Positions 12,130 through 25,100 of a DNA stretch of 64,000 nt are shown one piece after another. Position 1 is the first letter of the stretch. The number at the start of each line of letters is the position of its first letter. Source of the DNA: Paralichthys olivaceus (lineage: Eukaryota; Chordata; Actinopteri; Pleuronectiformes; Paralichthyidae). Both the position numbers and the translations under genes were made by a program. Under the pieces are notes generated by a model. That model was not told the DNA's origin. It searched no databases and saw nothing but the letters and a program-made list of their open reading frames with translations. The DNA lies in NCBI RefSeq assembly GCF_024713975.1, contig NC_091108.1:6191001-6255000 (forward strand), read 5' to 3'.

Positions 12130-13565
12130 ACTAGACAGGCAGCCATCAAATCTTGGTCACAGCCTTTCATGTAAAAGCTGATTGCGATTGTCCAGAGATG
12201 AAGCCCATCTCAAATATTGAGTGAAGTAAAGCACAATGTTAGATGGAACAAAAATAATCGATGGTGATTATGTGAAGAATTGAGATAACTGTTGAGTAAT
12301 GCTGTTCTTGAGAAGCCTCAGACATTGTGGTCGACTCATAAAGGAGATAACAGCACGGACTGTTATGCAACTGAACTAAACTTGGTTGGATGGTGTGCAA
12401 GGAGCACGTACCTGAAACTAATGTGTGTTTTATACAGCAGCCCTGCACTAAATCCTTAGTTATGCTTATAAATGGTTGATTAAACTTTACGACTTATCTT
12501 AGAGGCTGTAAATTGTAATACTAAAACGTGTTTCTAATATTCAATCAACCCTTTATTGACTTAATTTCAGGTGATAACATTCTTGAAGTTTAAATTCTTC
12601 AGAACTCCACATTTTTCTTATCCAGGTGAGTAGCTAGAAATGATGTCATAACCTATTTTAACTATTGAAGATTTCAACATTACAGAGCGCCCGCATCCAA
12701 ACAGGAGACAATCTGTGTGATGTAGGGTGATGATGTCAGCAATGGACAAGCCTCTTTATTGGAGGTTTGCTCCTAAATGAGATAATAGTGGACTGTGTGT
12801 GTGTGTGTAATATAGCTGAACCTGAATAACACGATTTATAATGTTACATGTCAGCCACAGCAGACAAATGTTAAATGCTCACTTATACCAACAAGTGAGA
12901 CACGTGCAGGAGGAGTGACTTGTTCTGCAGGACACAAGAACATCACTGATGTAATCGAGGTGTCAGAATATTAGGGACACCTCTCCATAAAGTTGAATGA
13001 ACCTGTGGCTGTTGCTTTCAGAGAAGACGTCGATCTGCGGCTTCACGCTCATCCACTAACACCATGTCGAACTGTGTTGACATGTTCTGTTACATGTTTA
13101 CGACATGATTCAGACCCGCACAGATCGACTCACGTTATGTAAATACGTCTGGTTTGAGCTGACGCAGCTTAGCCAGCAAACCTCTCCAGCCACTTGAGTT
13201 ACAGTGAGAAAGGTTCGATTCCCCGCAGCTGGGTGTGAAGTATAATAACATCATTATAGTGGGTGTATCAGCGAGTGAGAGCTGCGGGCGGTGAAGACAG
13301 TCATTAGCCCGTAAACGTCTCTTCCGAGCAGAAACACTGCTGTTTGTTTTCGCTAGCCTGCTAATGCTAGCTGCCTTTAGCCAACATTTGGCTTCCTCCG
13401 CCGCCAGTAGACGGCTCCTCTCGGGGATGTGGCCGGTAACAGAGGTCCGATAACTCTGCTCCACGAATGTATCTGTGGTTCTTCACCTGACACGGGCGGT
13501 GATTTCTATCAACAAGTGAGAGATGTTACCTGGATCCGCTTCTTGTGTCTCCTGCGCTCCGCCAT
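7856..13565 (-). CDS. sec62: Sec62 preprotein translocation factor
   Basis: Sec62 is an ER membrane protein that works with the Sec61 channel and Sec63 in post-translational import, and also acts as an ER-phagy receptor. The exons on the - strand are 13565-13530, 11638-11530, 10530-10425, 10139-9896, 9334-9239, 9165-9105, 8994-8875 and 8421-7856. They total 1338 nt, or 445 residues; human Sec62 is about 400. The start gives MAERRRHKKRIQ. The following exons give the conserved cytosolic domain (AVAKYLRFNCPTKSTNMMGH), a lysine-rich linker expanded with Lys-Glu repeats (about residues 103-130), KFKLEPHEDQLFLDGNE and VFVWIYDPVHFKTFAMGLIL. Two hydrophobic segments follow (about 213-232 and 240-273). 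The C-terminal tail is very acidic and carries the LC3-interacting motif F394-E-M-I397. All intron borders are GT-AG. The gene is convergent with nadk and lies just downstream of samd7 on the same strand. Confidence 0.97.
9905..10095 (-). repeat. In-frame Lys/Glu-coding purine repeat in sec62 exon 4
   Basis: The coding strand is an almost pure purine tract of AAG/GAG-type codons. It encodes about a dozen consecutive Lys-Glu dipeptides, followed by further K/E-rich sequence. The opposite strand shows an open Leu/Phe/Ser-rich frame that is only a shadow of it. Confidence 0.9.
10655..10760. repeat. Possible interspersed repeat in a sec62 intron
   Basis: The stretch 'gtagggctggacaataaaacaatat' followed by AT-rich sequence resembles a fish repeat that usually starts 'gggctgggc(g/a)ata'. 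The match is from memory and diverged. Confidence 0.35.
12095..12128. repeat. (TG)n microsatellite in sec62 intron 1
   Basis: This is an uninterrupted run of TG dinucleotides inside the 1.9 kb first intron of sec62. Confidence 0.95.
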
Positions 13566-13640
13566 GATCCTCACTGCTCCTCCGACGTGCGCGACACGGG
13601 GCACGCGCACAGACTGTATGGTATCGCGAGAGTTGGAGAT
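13566..13640 (-). promoter_or_regulatory. sec62 proximal promoter with a TCTCGCGA motif
   Basis: The sequence just upstream of the sec62 ATG is GC- and CpG-rich and TATA-less. At 13624-13631 the + strand reads TCGCGAGA, that is TCTCGCGA on the - strand, 60 bp upstream of the ATG. This matches the CGCG element of many TATA-less housekeeping promoters, which is bound by BANP and related factors. The role here is inferred. Confidence 0.55.
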
Positions 13641-13660
13641 GAATGGTAAAAAACCGGGGG

Positions 13661-13715
13661 ATAATAATAATAATAATAATAATAATAATATATATATATA
13701 TATATATATAATATA
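13661..13715. repeat. (AAT)n / (AT)n compound microsatellite
   Basis: About nine ATA/AAT units are followed by a run of alternating TA. The tract lies immediately upstream of the sec62 promoter region. Confidence 0.95.
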
Positions 13716-14031
13716 ATCACAATAAAATACAACTATGATAAAATAAAAAAATGTAAGAAATCAAATGTAATCATATATACATCAACTTTTATATAATTGA
13801 TATAAAAATATGCCGATTTAACTCTCAGTTTATATTTAATTAGAATATTTTGTCTTTCTTCTCCTTGTGCTGCTTTGTTTTTTTGGTGCGGTAGTTTTTA
13901 ACTTTATCTCTTGTTTTTGTGCTCCTGTTATTTTCTTTGTACGTACATGAAATACATAGATAGTCACTTAAATTGAATTGTCCGTGCCATGAAAGAAAGA
14001 TAGTACTGCAGTTTTCTATGTAGAAAAACAC

Positions 14032-14037
14032 TTTATT
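14032..14037 (-). terminator. Candidate samd7 polyadenylation signal
   Basis: TTTATT on the + strand reads AATAAA on the - strand, about 600 nt downstream of the samd7 stop. It is the clearest hexamer before the sec62 promoter. Confidence 0.5.
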
Positions 14038-14286
14038 TACAATCCAACAAACACAAACGATATCACAAAAGATATCAAAACCCCAAACTTTTTAACATAC
14101 CATTTTTTTGAGTATAAAACCGTTCCCTTGTGATTTCTATCGTCTTACTGCTGGTCTACTGGAGAAATGATAATAAGCACCTGAAAAGAATAACTCAGAG
14201 TTTGAGGCTACAATCAGACGTTTTGAGACTAAGGCCTGTAATAAAACAAGAAAACAAAACAAAAACACAAACTGAACCTTCTCATT

Positions 14287-14370
14287 TCAAGATTCAAGAT
14301 TCAAGGGTTTATTGTCATATGCACAACAATGACATTTAGCAGTTGCTGGCAATGAAATGCTTGAGTCTCA
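14287..14370. repeat. Interspersed repeat fragment in the samd7 3'UTR
   Basis: 'Agattcaagggtttattgtc' followed by 'caatgaaatgcttgagtc' resembles a short repeat tail common in fish genomes. It sits within the presumed samd7 3'UTR. The match is from memory, so the family name is left open. Confidence 0.5.
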
Positions 14371-14641
14371 TAACTCAAAGTCCGCACCACTCCACTGTTG
14401 TCTTTAAAAATATATATACATTTATATGTAAAATAAAAATATTTAGCAAACACCTGGGCCTCATATGGAGCTGTGTATGAAAACCACAGGTAGCAAACAG
14501 TAAAAAAAAAGCATCTTTAATCCAGGTAATCATCATAGAAACAAAACCACCACAGTAACAGCAGAGGTCCATCAGCTTGTGTTGTGCTGTAGGAGCAGAC
14601 TGGGCCTGGTTCACACTTCTCCACACTCACATCGGTGCTGA

Positions 14642-17600
14642 TCAGACTGTCTCGCTGCTGGCAGATGGGGGGGAATTGTTTTCTGTCTCATGAAGGTGCT
14701 CTGTGGATTTGAGGACTTCAGGGTCTCTTGGACTCCCCACCATCTCCTCACTGTTGCAGTTAACAGGGGAGCCGATCTCTGAGGAGCGGTCACCGGGCTT
14801 CTCCGGGGTGGCGTGCAGGGGGGCGGTGGGCAGCGGCAGGTTCATCATGTACAACATGTTGCCCAGACGCTTGGACACCTGCGGAGGAATAAAGATAGTC
14901 GGCACATATCAGATCCACAGTCTTGATCTAAAGAGTTTTCTGAATTATACTGCAGAGGACTGGACGTCACCTGTCCTCCACAGGCCTATATCACAGAGGA
15001 AAAGCACGGGAATATAAATGATAAAATGCATACAGTGTAGTGATGGATGAAGTCAGTTGTTGTAGTTTCAGGCTTGTGGTAAATGTGCATGTTTACTGTG
15101 ACTCGTCAATAAAACAAAGCCGTCGTTAAAGCAACATCATGCAAACATCTATATGTGAAATCAGCCCTCTACTTAATTTACTTATACATGTTCATTTATT
15201 TAGAAAGTTCATGTTCACTAACATTAATGATGGATTAGTCCTAACATAGTTTGCATGCTATTGCACAGTTCAACCTATAGGTGGTGCACAAGGACTGGGG
15301 GTCCTTCAGTAATGATGCTGGGAGATTGCCTGAACATTTTACACGAGAAAGAGTGTAACTTCCGGTCGTTGCCCTCAGGTGGGTGAATTGTTCAATTTCT
15401 GTTAATCAGCAGTAAAATGTATGAAATTCCAACAGATTAATTCATTAACAACGTGTGTAAAACTCACATGTACACAGCACATGTGGATGAAGGGGTAATC
15501 ACTCGTTTTAGCATGCTAATCGGAGCTAGCCTGTGCTAACGCGGCTAAATCAGGTGGCTCCTGTTAACGTAGGTGAATCTACGGTGGCCGAGAGAGCTCA
15601 ACAAATAAGAAAACAAATACAATCAACACGTGGAAAACAACTTCATCAATTTGACGACACAGCAAATGCAAAAAACTCAGAAACACATCGAAAACGACAA
15701 CAGACATCTTTCCAGGGGACCAACAAAAGAGGAAGTTCCAGTTGCAGACTTCATATTATTATTTATCTTAACTCAAATGGAGGTTCTTAGAACAGAGGAC
15801 GTTGTAGTTTAGGGTGATATCAATAAAACTATTCACTGAATGAAGAGTGTGCATGACAAGAGGCATTTATTGATGTGTCACTGTGTTCTGTGTGGGAATT
15901 CATATAATTTATGTCAAAGTGGCACAGATGGCCCATATTTCAGTTTTCTGACGTTTCAGAGCGTGTGTGTGGTTCTCTACCTGTGAGCGGATCTTTAGAG
16001 CCGGCCCCAGCTTCAGCCCCAGCGTGTCCAGTAGATGCTCCTCTGAGAGGAGGGGGAGTGTCTCGCCATCAATCATGTGGTCCTTGAATGTCTGCAGAGA
16101 GCAATCGCCTCACATTAGCACAACAGAGACATGACAGGACGCATGTAGACATGTAGGTTAGAGACAAGCACCAACCTGAGCGTATTCTGCACATGTGGGT
16201 ATACTGTTGACAAAGTTGTAAACGTCATTCACTGTCCACTTCCTTATGTCCTCTGACACCTCATCACCATTAAGAAAGAGATTCCGTGGACCTGGCAAAA
16301 CAAAAACAAACATTACTTAGAGATCATTTTACAGTTTATCGATAGGTGCTTTGTATTTACTGCCCAAACTCACCAGGTGGGAGGAAGCCATTTCCAGGGA
16401 CTGGGAACATGTAAGGCATCCCCGGGAGGGCTCCTCCTGCTGAGGGATACATGAACTTCTCCTGGAAAGCTGAACATTGGCTGGATATGTCTTTTTCGTT
16501 TGTGCCACTGTTGGCCACATCAGAGCAGCTGTCCTGAGTGTTCACACAGGCCTTACGCAGGGCTGTATCCCCTTCTTTGTAGTTCTTCCTGCCTCCCGTA
16601 GCAAGTTCTGACTCTATTTTTGCTTGATGGTGTGTTTTAGTGGTAGCACACTCCTCTCCCATGTCCCCCTTGGCCTCTGCCTCTTTCTCCTCCCCTGAAG
16701 TGGCCCCTGGGCTCTGCTCTACACTTTTGTCCTCAGTTTGGCCCTTCAAGTTGGCCACGTGACTTTCTGCACACTTGTGAGCGGTCGGCCTTCTGCCAGC
16801 CCTTCGTCCCCTCTCTCTGTGCAACGTGCTGATTGGCGGGTAAGGGCTGGCAGACATAAGGATGCTGTTGGAGTGAAGTTCGTCCAGTGTGGAGCGGTGG
16901 ACAAAGACATCGTGGCCGTCTGGCATGCGCTGACGACCTCTGAAGGCCATGGGGTTGGAAGGGTAAGCCATGGGATTGTCGAGTCCTATCAGTCCCTTCT
17001 GGTGGGCAGTTTCCAGCTCCTTCTGGTGCAGGATGGCATTCATCTCCATTCTGAATGAAAGCACATACAAATATTTAAGATATGTTTGTGTGTAGCACGA
17101 ATGGTGGAAAACACAATAATCACACTTTCTCAAGGGAAGAGAACAGAGTCTGGTGTTGTACAAAATGTCCCACAAAACGTGGCGCAGAGAGTTGTGTAGG
17201 TGGAATGTTTGTGTGAGATGCTGATATTCTGGGCACACACCTGGCAATGTTTTGCTTGTGAATGAGCTCCTGTCGCCGGGCAACTGTTTCCATAGGCTCT
17301 GAGGGCAAGAAGCCATAGCCGGCTGAGAAAAGAAATGGACATCGGCTGTTATACCCTCACATACAGACTGGAAATTCAGTCACACATGACTGTGTAGCAG
17401 CCTGTCCATGCTCACCTGCTCCAGGGAAAGCTCTGCCAGGCATGATGTTGGCATGTGGGGGAAGAGGTGGACCCAGGTGAGGCCCCATGTGGATCTGTCG
17501 GGCCTCTGAGGCGACCATCTCATTGGGTTGAACCAACTCCCTGAGGAAAGAAAACCTTTTAAAATCAGTCTTTGAACAGGACATCCATTGGTTACTCATT

Positions 17601-18587
17601 TACAGAGAGATAATAAGCTGTTTGCACCTTTAATAAGTTGTTTTTTGTTCATCCCAGTAAAAAGAAATGGCATCAGAATTGTTTCTTCTCAGGTAGCATG
17701 GCTGGATTATTCTCTGAACGGGCCAAAAATGTTGGTTGGCTAACTGCACATGATAGTTAAATTTTTTTATATCCAGAAACCAACTAGAATGATTAGCACA
17801 TTAATTGATGTTTTGATTGACATAGAATTATTAAAACTATTTTGGCCTTAAAGCTAGATTAGTTACACGGGACGCAAATTTGTGAATATTCAAACTAAGT
17901 CGAAGTATTATGGAGTAAAGCTGGGTGCTTTCAGGACCCCTGAGGTGTTTGGGGACCTGTTAATTCCCCTGGTTTCTAATCTGGCCTTGCAAAAAAGCAC
18001 TGTCTTGTTCCCTTGTACAACCGTAACTGACAACTCTCAGGGGTCCAACTTCCAATATAGCTACCATTTAAAATTTTAAAGTAAGTTCAGGCACATACCT
18101 CTCCATGAAATGAGGTTCAAACTGTGCTGGGACTCCCTGTAACCTCTGTTGCCCCTGGGCGAGAATCTGCGGAGCCATGGCCATCTGGTTCCTCATTATT
18201 AACTCCTGTCTCTGTCTAAGCTCTGCAAGAGAAGAAAAAAACACCACAGGTCACATTCGAGGCAGGTTTATCCACAGAGACGGACGTACTGACTGTGGAA
18301 ACTGGGCAGGTGATAATAATCCAATAAAATCAATATATAGCAGACGCAAATTTGGTTCTTTAGAGGATGTTTGGACAATATGTGAATTGAAAAGTGTATC
18401 TATTTGTAGATGAGCCATTTTACATAGTTTATTTTTTATGTTTCCAGTTGTGTGTGGCTCAGTTTCCTCTGTTTGGTCTCTCACCTCCAGTTGACATGCC
18501 GTTGACCAGGCGGTACCAGTGCTTTTCATCCAAAGCCCCCTGCTCCCCCAGCGCTGTCATCTTCCTCAGCTGCTCCCGTGGGGTCAT
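14642..18587 (-). CDS. samd7: Sterile alpha motif domain-containing protein 7
   Basis: SAMD7 is a nuclear, Polycomb-linked repressor of photoreceptors. The coding exons on the - strand are 18587-18485, 18222-18099, 17540-17416, 17322-17241, 17050-16374, 16291-16176, 16091-15981 and 14878-14642. They total 1575 nt, or 524 residues, in one intact frame; human SAMD7 is about 446. The protein starts MTPREQLRKMTALGEQGALD. It continues through GYGFLPSEPMETVARRQELI and MEMNAILHQKELETAHQKG to a basic and acidic central region. The C-terminal SAM domain covers about residues 385-455, with DIRKWTVNDVYNFV at its start and DTLGLKLGPALKIRSQV near its end. HRSTLDELHSN and the position next to sec62 favour samd7 over its relative samd11, which shares the SAM domain and GYGFLP region. 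Any 5' noncoding exon was not located. Confidence 0.93.
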
Positions 18588-19334
18588 GACACACTTGACC
18601 TTTGACCTCCAAATGAAGGTTGCTGAAATTCAAGTTAAAGACGAGGTAAAAATCAAAGATGAATTTCTTTTAAACTAATCACTAATGTCACAACCCACAG
18701 ATTGGTGCTATTTTATTATGCATAATACTAAATGACTGAAAAGACACTTGCTGAACCACCCTGAACTGTGCAGTTTGCAGTTTTCAGTTACTGCCACTAG
18801 AGGACAGCAGGTATCTATTTTGATTCAACAGAAACGTGGATTTATTTAAGTGAGAGCAACATGTCATCCAAATAAAATGTCTCATGAACTTGTGAATCCA
18901 AACTGGACACAGTCATCACTATACAAATGTAAACACAAGCAAAGCATACAGAATTATGTTTATTTCAGGTTGTATGTATAACATATAGAACATTAAGATC
19001 TGCAATGTGTGTTTAATAATAATAATCAACTTATAATAATAATCAACTTTGTCTGTATAGCACCTCTCATAAGAGAACTGCACATTTGTATGAATTTTAC
19101 CTTTATCATATGGATTTGAAAGGCTTGTCTATGGAGCATTGCAAACTAAACTAGTTTATAATATATAAATACATGTTTTTTGGAAGTAGAATTTGTCCCT
19201 ATATAGATAAATAAGAATTGATTTTATAGTATACTATATATACTTAAAGTAATAAGTATTTCTAAAACTGTAGAATAATGCTAGTCTGGGATCAACTCCC
19301 ACAGACGCTGGTCAAGTTCATTTCAACAACCTTT

Positions 19335-19500
19335 GACCCCTACTCTCACCTCTTACTTTATCCCCAGCATTAAGTATTAATCTTAAACCAACCTTAACCC
19401 TCACCGTAATGTAAATCTAATCCTAAATTTAAATTTAACCTGTAAATCCAAATCCTAAACCTAACCCTTAAAGATGCGGAGACCAGCAAAAACAATCCTT
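19335..19500. repeat. Interspersed repeat with CCTAA-rich stretches
   Basis: Runs such as 'taaaccaaccttaaccctca' and 'cctaaacctaacccttaaag' ending 'ggagaccagcaaaaac' match the style of a CCTAA-rich repeat frequent in fish genomes. It is not a telomere: the units are irregular. Confidence 0.45.
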
Positions 19501-19752
19501 TACTGGATGGCTATTTTTTCTCTTCATACTGGCATTCTCTACATTTTGTTCCTGTAAGTGTAGTAATGATAAAAGGACACACCCACTCGTACACTTGCAT
19601 TCAGATATACACACCCACTGTACATGGCCACATTGTTCTTAGCTGAGCCAGCAGCTTGTGTACACAAGCACAATCGACTTAGACACCTCCAATTAGCCTT
19701 CTACTCTGCAGAAATCCCATTACAAAATATGATACTGTAAACGACAGCACAA

Positions 19753-20534
19753 TAATCCAGCTCTGCTAATCTGAGACCAGGGTGCAAAATGTTTCTTGGT
19801 AACCTAAAAATAATCAGATCTCACACTTTAAACAAACTTTACAAACCAACACCTCTATGGATATTTTCATACTGACTATAATTACATTTTACTGATATGT
19901 GTTTAAAACTGCACATGTACTTAGGTCACATTATCTCTGCTTTCCCCTCCCCCAGACGAATGCCGCCATAAGATTTGCCCCAAGGCCTTGTGCATTATCC
20001 ACAGTCCCTCAAGTTCCCTCCGAAGTCCATCTAATCTGAAGGCTGTAATCCCCTTGTTAGTCCTGCAACAGTCTGCTAGCTACATCTGCTGACCTGCTGA
20101 CCAGCCCGCCCTGCTGGGCCGTCCAACCCCCAACCCCACCTTCACAGGCCCCTGCTACCCCCACGATCCTATTAGCTAACTCCTGGCTATAAAGCACTTT
20201 AAAGGGATGTGTTGGAGGTAATCCGCACGTTTAGAGTTTTACCCTCAGCAAACCTTGCCTGTAAGCATCCCGGACAATACACCCTAAGTGCTAAGCCTAT
20301 TAGCCTCCATTAGCTCCCAGGATGTCCTAAAAACACCTTGAGGATAAATCTGGGGATGCAATCGGTTTATGTGGAGCTATGTGGTGCGAACACATGCACC
20401 CTGCCTCCACCTCCTTCTCTGCCAATGTCACAACAGCTAGCATCAGCAAATGAGGAGAAATATATTCCTACATTGATGTTTCTCTAATTCCCAAGTGGAC
20501 TCTAAGCTCTGAGCCTCTGGGCCTCATGTAATCC
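19753..20534 (-). promoter_or_regulatory. Cluster of TAATCC sites upstream of samd7
   Basis: Exact TAATCC (OTX/CRX-type K50 homeodomain core) occurs at 19753-19758, 20046-20051, 20219-20224 and 20529-20534. These lie 1.2-1.9 kb upstream of the samd7 ATG. About 0.4 matches would be expected by chance on both strands of a random 780-bp stretch. Samd7 is a known CRX target in mammals. Enhancer function here is inferred. Confidence 0.4.
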
Positions 20535-22144
20535 ATTATCCCCTTTACATTCTCTCCACTGGGAGTTAATGATTTACATTTTTATATGGGAGACTATACA
20601 CAACTGCACATATCTCAGGATGATTAGGCTCATTTTGCCCTTAAGTCAGCTCAAATCTTCAAAATAAAACAATCAAAATGGAGAATAATAATAATTATAA
20701 GTTTGATGTTGTCTCTGGAAAAACAGTGGCCAGTCTGTGAGTTTTTTATATCACCAATTCACTTGAGTCACAGAGGTGAACCTTGAGTTTGCCGAAAGAT
20801 GAATACATTGAAAGTCTTTGATAAGCAATTCAGAGGGTAAATACTAAAGTCTTAAAGGTTCAGAACAAGTGCTATTTGATAATCATAAATATTTTAAAAC
20901 AGTTTCTTTCTGTCCTGGTGGCTGAAAATGACACGTCCTATTTTTCTTTTTGTAAAACACAACCAAAATTTAAAACATTATTCTGTATATAGCATGAAAA
21001 ACTGGAAGATGCATCTATATATACGAATAGTTTTTACTACATAAAGTTTAATTAACTTTCCTCAAAACAATCTTTGGAAGGAACTTGCTCGAGGAAACAG
21101 GTGGAGGAGGAAGTATTAAGATCTTTCACAAGTTAAAGTATTTATTGCAAAGTAAAAATACTAAATTAATAATCCAACATAAATTTTGTTAATATACACA
21201 AGTATTAGCAGCAAAAGACACTTCAAGTAAACAGAATAATCATTATGCAAAATGGCACCATTTACAGTATCATAAATACACTATTTAAATATTATTTCTT
21301 AATTGTAAGTGCAGAATTTAAATATTGTGATATTGGTACTAAATTTCAACAAATGTAAGTATTGCTTGGTTAATATTTGACAATGCATCATACACTAATC
21401 AGCCCCAACATTAAACATTTAATTTGAGAGAGGAGATATCTCATCTACTGCTGCCATCATTCAGAAAACACAATTTGGGACACAGATTCAAAATCTGACA
21501 TATTGTGTGTCTTGTGTAGACAAAAGGATTTTTCTTTTGCATGTTTAAAAAGAGTCTTTGATGATTTATTTTGCAAATTCCTTCAGAGCTGCAGTGAGCA
21601 TTATTAAAAAGTCTCAAAGAGTGCAGGGTAATTATTTCTCAGAGAAATATCTCAGTGACCTGAATGTAATGATACATAATACATGAGCGGCTCAAACTGA
21701 GGGAGGCCTTTGTGAACTTTGTGCCATTTGGAGAAATCCTTCATAAGACCTGTTTGATCACAGCTAACACTTTTACAGGGTTTTGTTTTAAGACTCTTAA
21801 GTAAAGTTGAAGCCTTTTGAGACTTTGTGTTCTGCTGTAAACATGAATTTTAACCTGACTTCAAACGTGTCAGAACCTCACACCTAAACTTTAAGCGGCT
21901 GCAGCTTTAGTGAGTGAAACTGTCGTCAAAGGTGAGCTCGACAAACTCTTGTTATATTTCGTTAACAAGCAGAGGCCACACCGCAGCTGCCAAATCCAGG
22001 GATTGGGCTCCTTGGATTTACTGTTGCCTGGTTAATCTCATTACAAGAATGAATTAAAGGGAAAAATTGCTGACGACTTAGATGGAGCCCTGAGGAGGTC
22101 ATATCAGACAAGACAGAAGTATTGTCTAGTCCTTGCTAATCCCT

Positions 22145-22168
22145 TCACACACACACACACACACACAA
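22145..22168. repeat. Short (AC)n microsatellite
   Basis: About eleven CA units in the samd7-apod interval. Confidence 0.9.
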
Positions 22169-25100
22169 ATATGAGATTTTATGAAACATGAACAGTAAAT
22201 GGTGAACTGCAGGTTTTTCTTATTGATTTAAAGATAATTTCTAATTGTAACAACCTCACAAGACAAAGTGCTGAAAAAAACAATGATTGACGGGATTAGA
22301 TTAAATATTATCATAAAATATTAATGCACAGTAAATGTATGATGGCAAAACCAATAATTTCAGATTATGAAGACAGGAGGCCTATTCATGATGTATTTTA
22401 ACAATTTTTTCATTATCTTCAAGTGCTATTTACAGAATCTGGGCTAATTATTAGGTTAATTATACAGATTTCAAGGTTGTTCCTCTAATCGCATTGGCCT
22501 TTAGATTAATCACTTACTGAGGGATCAGCCGCCTTTTATACTGTTTACTGTGAACGTTTTGACAGTTTGAAAAGATTTGCATTGTGTGGTGAAAATGTTT
22601 GAGCTAAGTGCATGAATATTAAGGTTTGTGGTATAATTCCTGACAGTATAACAAATGGATTTCGTGCTTTTACCGGAATAACAGCAGAGTAAATGTTACT
22701 TGTAGCAACTAGTGTAAATACAACCAGAACAAATCAGTCACAGATACAAGCACAAGATAAATTTAAAAAAGGTAGACAAGAAGTAGAAACAGAAAAAGTT
22801 TTCATTGACTCACCTTCAAGTTCACACCAGTGAGCAGAGTTTGAACTGGTTTTGTCCCAATTCAGGTTAAAAAAAACAAGTCAGAACTGTAAATAAAAGC
22901 CTTCGCAGATCTCACAGAACGTGTCTCTGGACTATCACTTACAACTATCCGGCCTCCCACTAACCAGTCAACCTGCTCTGAGCGCGGTCTGCTGCCAGCT
23001 AGCTGCCTTAACTAAAGGAGACCTGTTAAATACCGATTCATTTCATCTCCATTAGCTGGCCTTATCTCCTGTGGTAAGCCCTCCCTGTCCTGACATCACT
23101 GTGATCTCCCATCCAACTGCTCACTGCACCTTGCAACTGATGTGTAATTACTGAAGCAGCACTGGTCCTAAGCATGGAGTGCTAAACCTCTTTCAACGTT
23201 TACCTCACTAATCCCTTGTTAGCACTTTAGGCCATAGTTAAGACACCTAAATGCTTAGCTTCCTTTTCCAGTGGCAAAATGGCCAACCCCTCCTTAAGTG
23301 CTCTGCGGCCACATGCAGAGCGGCTTCATGATGCAGCTTGAGGACTTCATAAAAAACCACACAGATCAGTCTTGTTTTTGTTTTTCCTCATGTCTAGTTG
23401 GGGTGTCAGAGGTATTGTGCTCCCCAGGGTGCCACAGCATTGACCCAAACATGCTTGGTGGTAATTTGCTAGAAATCCGACTAAATGTTGGCCGGATCAT
23501 CCTCTCAGACCTCTTAATCTGACAGTTTGCGCTCACCAACCGCTTACAGCATGCGCCTGCACTTCTTCCTTGAAAGATGGTTTTTTTCCATGTCTGGTGA
23601 CAGTGAGCCGTGCACAGTTGGTCGACTGTGCAGTGGTGCTGCCAAACAAATAATAAGATGTGGAGGGTGAATGGAGAAGAGCTTCTATCTCCATCTACAG
23701 TCTGCAGGAAAGAAATAACTCATGGAGGGTTGAGTAACCAGGTCAGGACACTGACGTGTTGCTCATCACATACATGCACATATATAAATCTGATGCATTC
23801 TAATACAACAGTCCTGCAATAAATCATGACCTCAGCCTTTTTATATTTATTTATTATTTCACCTCTTGTGAAGCATTTTGTAATTTCTGATTTTAATGAG
23901 CTCTGTACAGATAAAGCTTATTGTTAATATCAAACTCTCTTTAGACATTGATGACTTACTTAAAATGCGGAGCAGCCACACTGATCAGGTTTTTTTTGGT
24001 CCAGACTGAAAAACGTTTAACTTTTAACCTCCATTACCTCGACATAATAAGTCGGCCGTGTGCAGACTTGACTTGAAAGTGAAACATGCAAATTATCAAG
24101 CAACCAAATAATTTCATAACAGAAAGGAGCTGTGATGGGACTGTGGAAACATTTTATACACAACTACTTTGGAAACCTCATGGTGGCGCTAGTCAGTGAG
24201 GATCACCCAGGAGCACAGGAATAATAACAAGTATTTATATTCATGATGTGATTCCATTTGTTCAGTTGTCCTGTATATTGACAATGGCCATTCAGTATTA
24301 TGAGTACTTATACTTTTATTTTGTACTTTTATCTTAAATAAACTACTTATTGTACTTTTAAATGCAAGGCTTATAAGTATAATGGACTGACATTATGATG
24401 TGGAATCACTGATCTGAATACTTATTCATAAAAAGAGAAACAGTATTGGTTTTAATAATAGGGACAAATATAAAAAGTGTAACAACATCAGATGTACCAG
24501 CAGAAGTTACATTAATATTAGTCACTATAACAACAGGAGAAAAACATAGTAGCTTTATTTTTTTTTTAATCCACTCAACACATGAAAAAAAAACCCACAA
24601 ATCAAGCACTTGGGAATTAAGCGATTGGAGCCTGAGGATGTGTAAACCGCTAATTTAGGAATCTCCTAGGTGTAAGCTTTTCATAAGGGATTTTTGCACC
24701 AAGCATTACAGAGTCACAGTGAGGCGAAAGGATCAGAGCAGGTTTAACCTCAAGAAACAGGCTCAGCTATAAATTCACGGGGTCAGTGCAGATGCAGACA
24801 CCGACCCATCCTCTAATTACAGCAGCAACCTGGGGTCCGGATCACGTGTGTGTTTCCTGTAGTCTGTCTCCCCCATCGAATGACGTCTGTAATGAAGCTG
24901 TAATCCCTCTGAGGTGGGAGCATCATATCTTCTACGTCTGATTGAAATCTGGTTTAGGTCTTGATTACAGTGAGATCCTGGATTGTAAGACTCTCCAGGA
25001 TCAATAATCCCTGAAATAACAGGAAAGGCTTTAGATCCTTGATGTACTATGCTCAGTTAATACTGACTGACTGGTGAATGTTTTGTATGGTGGTAGATTC

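Noticed and set aside
13205-13230. GGTTCGATTCC, resembling a tRNA B box
   Set aside because: Neither a paired T-arm stem, an A box at the right distance, nor an acceptor stem could be found around it.
14642-18587. Assignment of this gene to samd11
   Set aside because: The SAM domain and GYGFLP region are shared, but the HRSTL-containing central region and direct linkage to sec62 fit samd7 better.
19375-19475. Telomere-like CCTAA stretches
   Set aside because: Units are irregular and embedded in a longer interspersed repeat, so this is not an interstitial telomere array.
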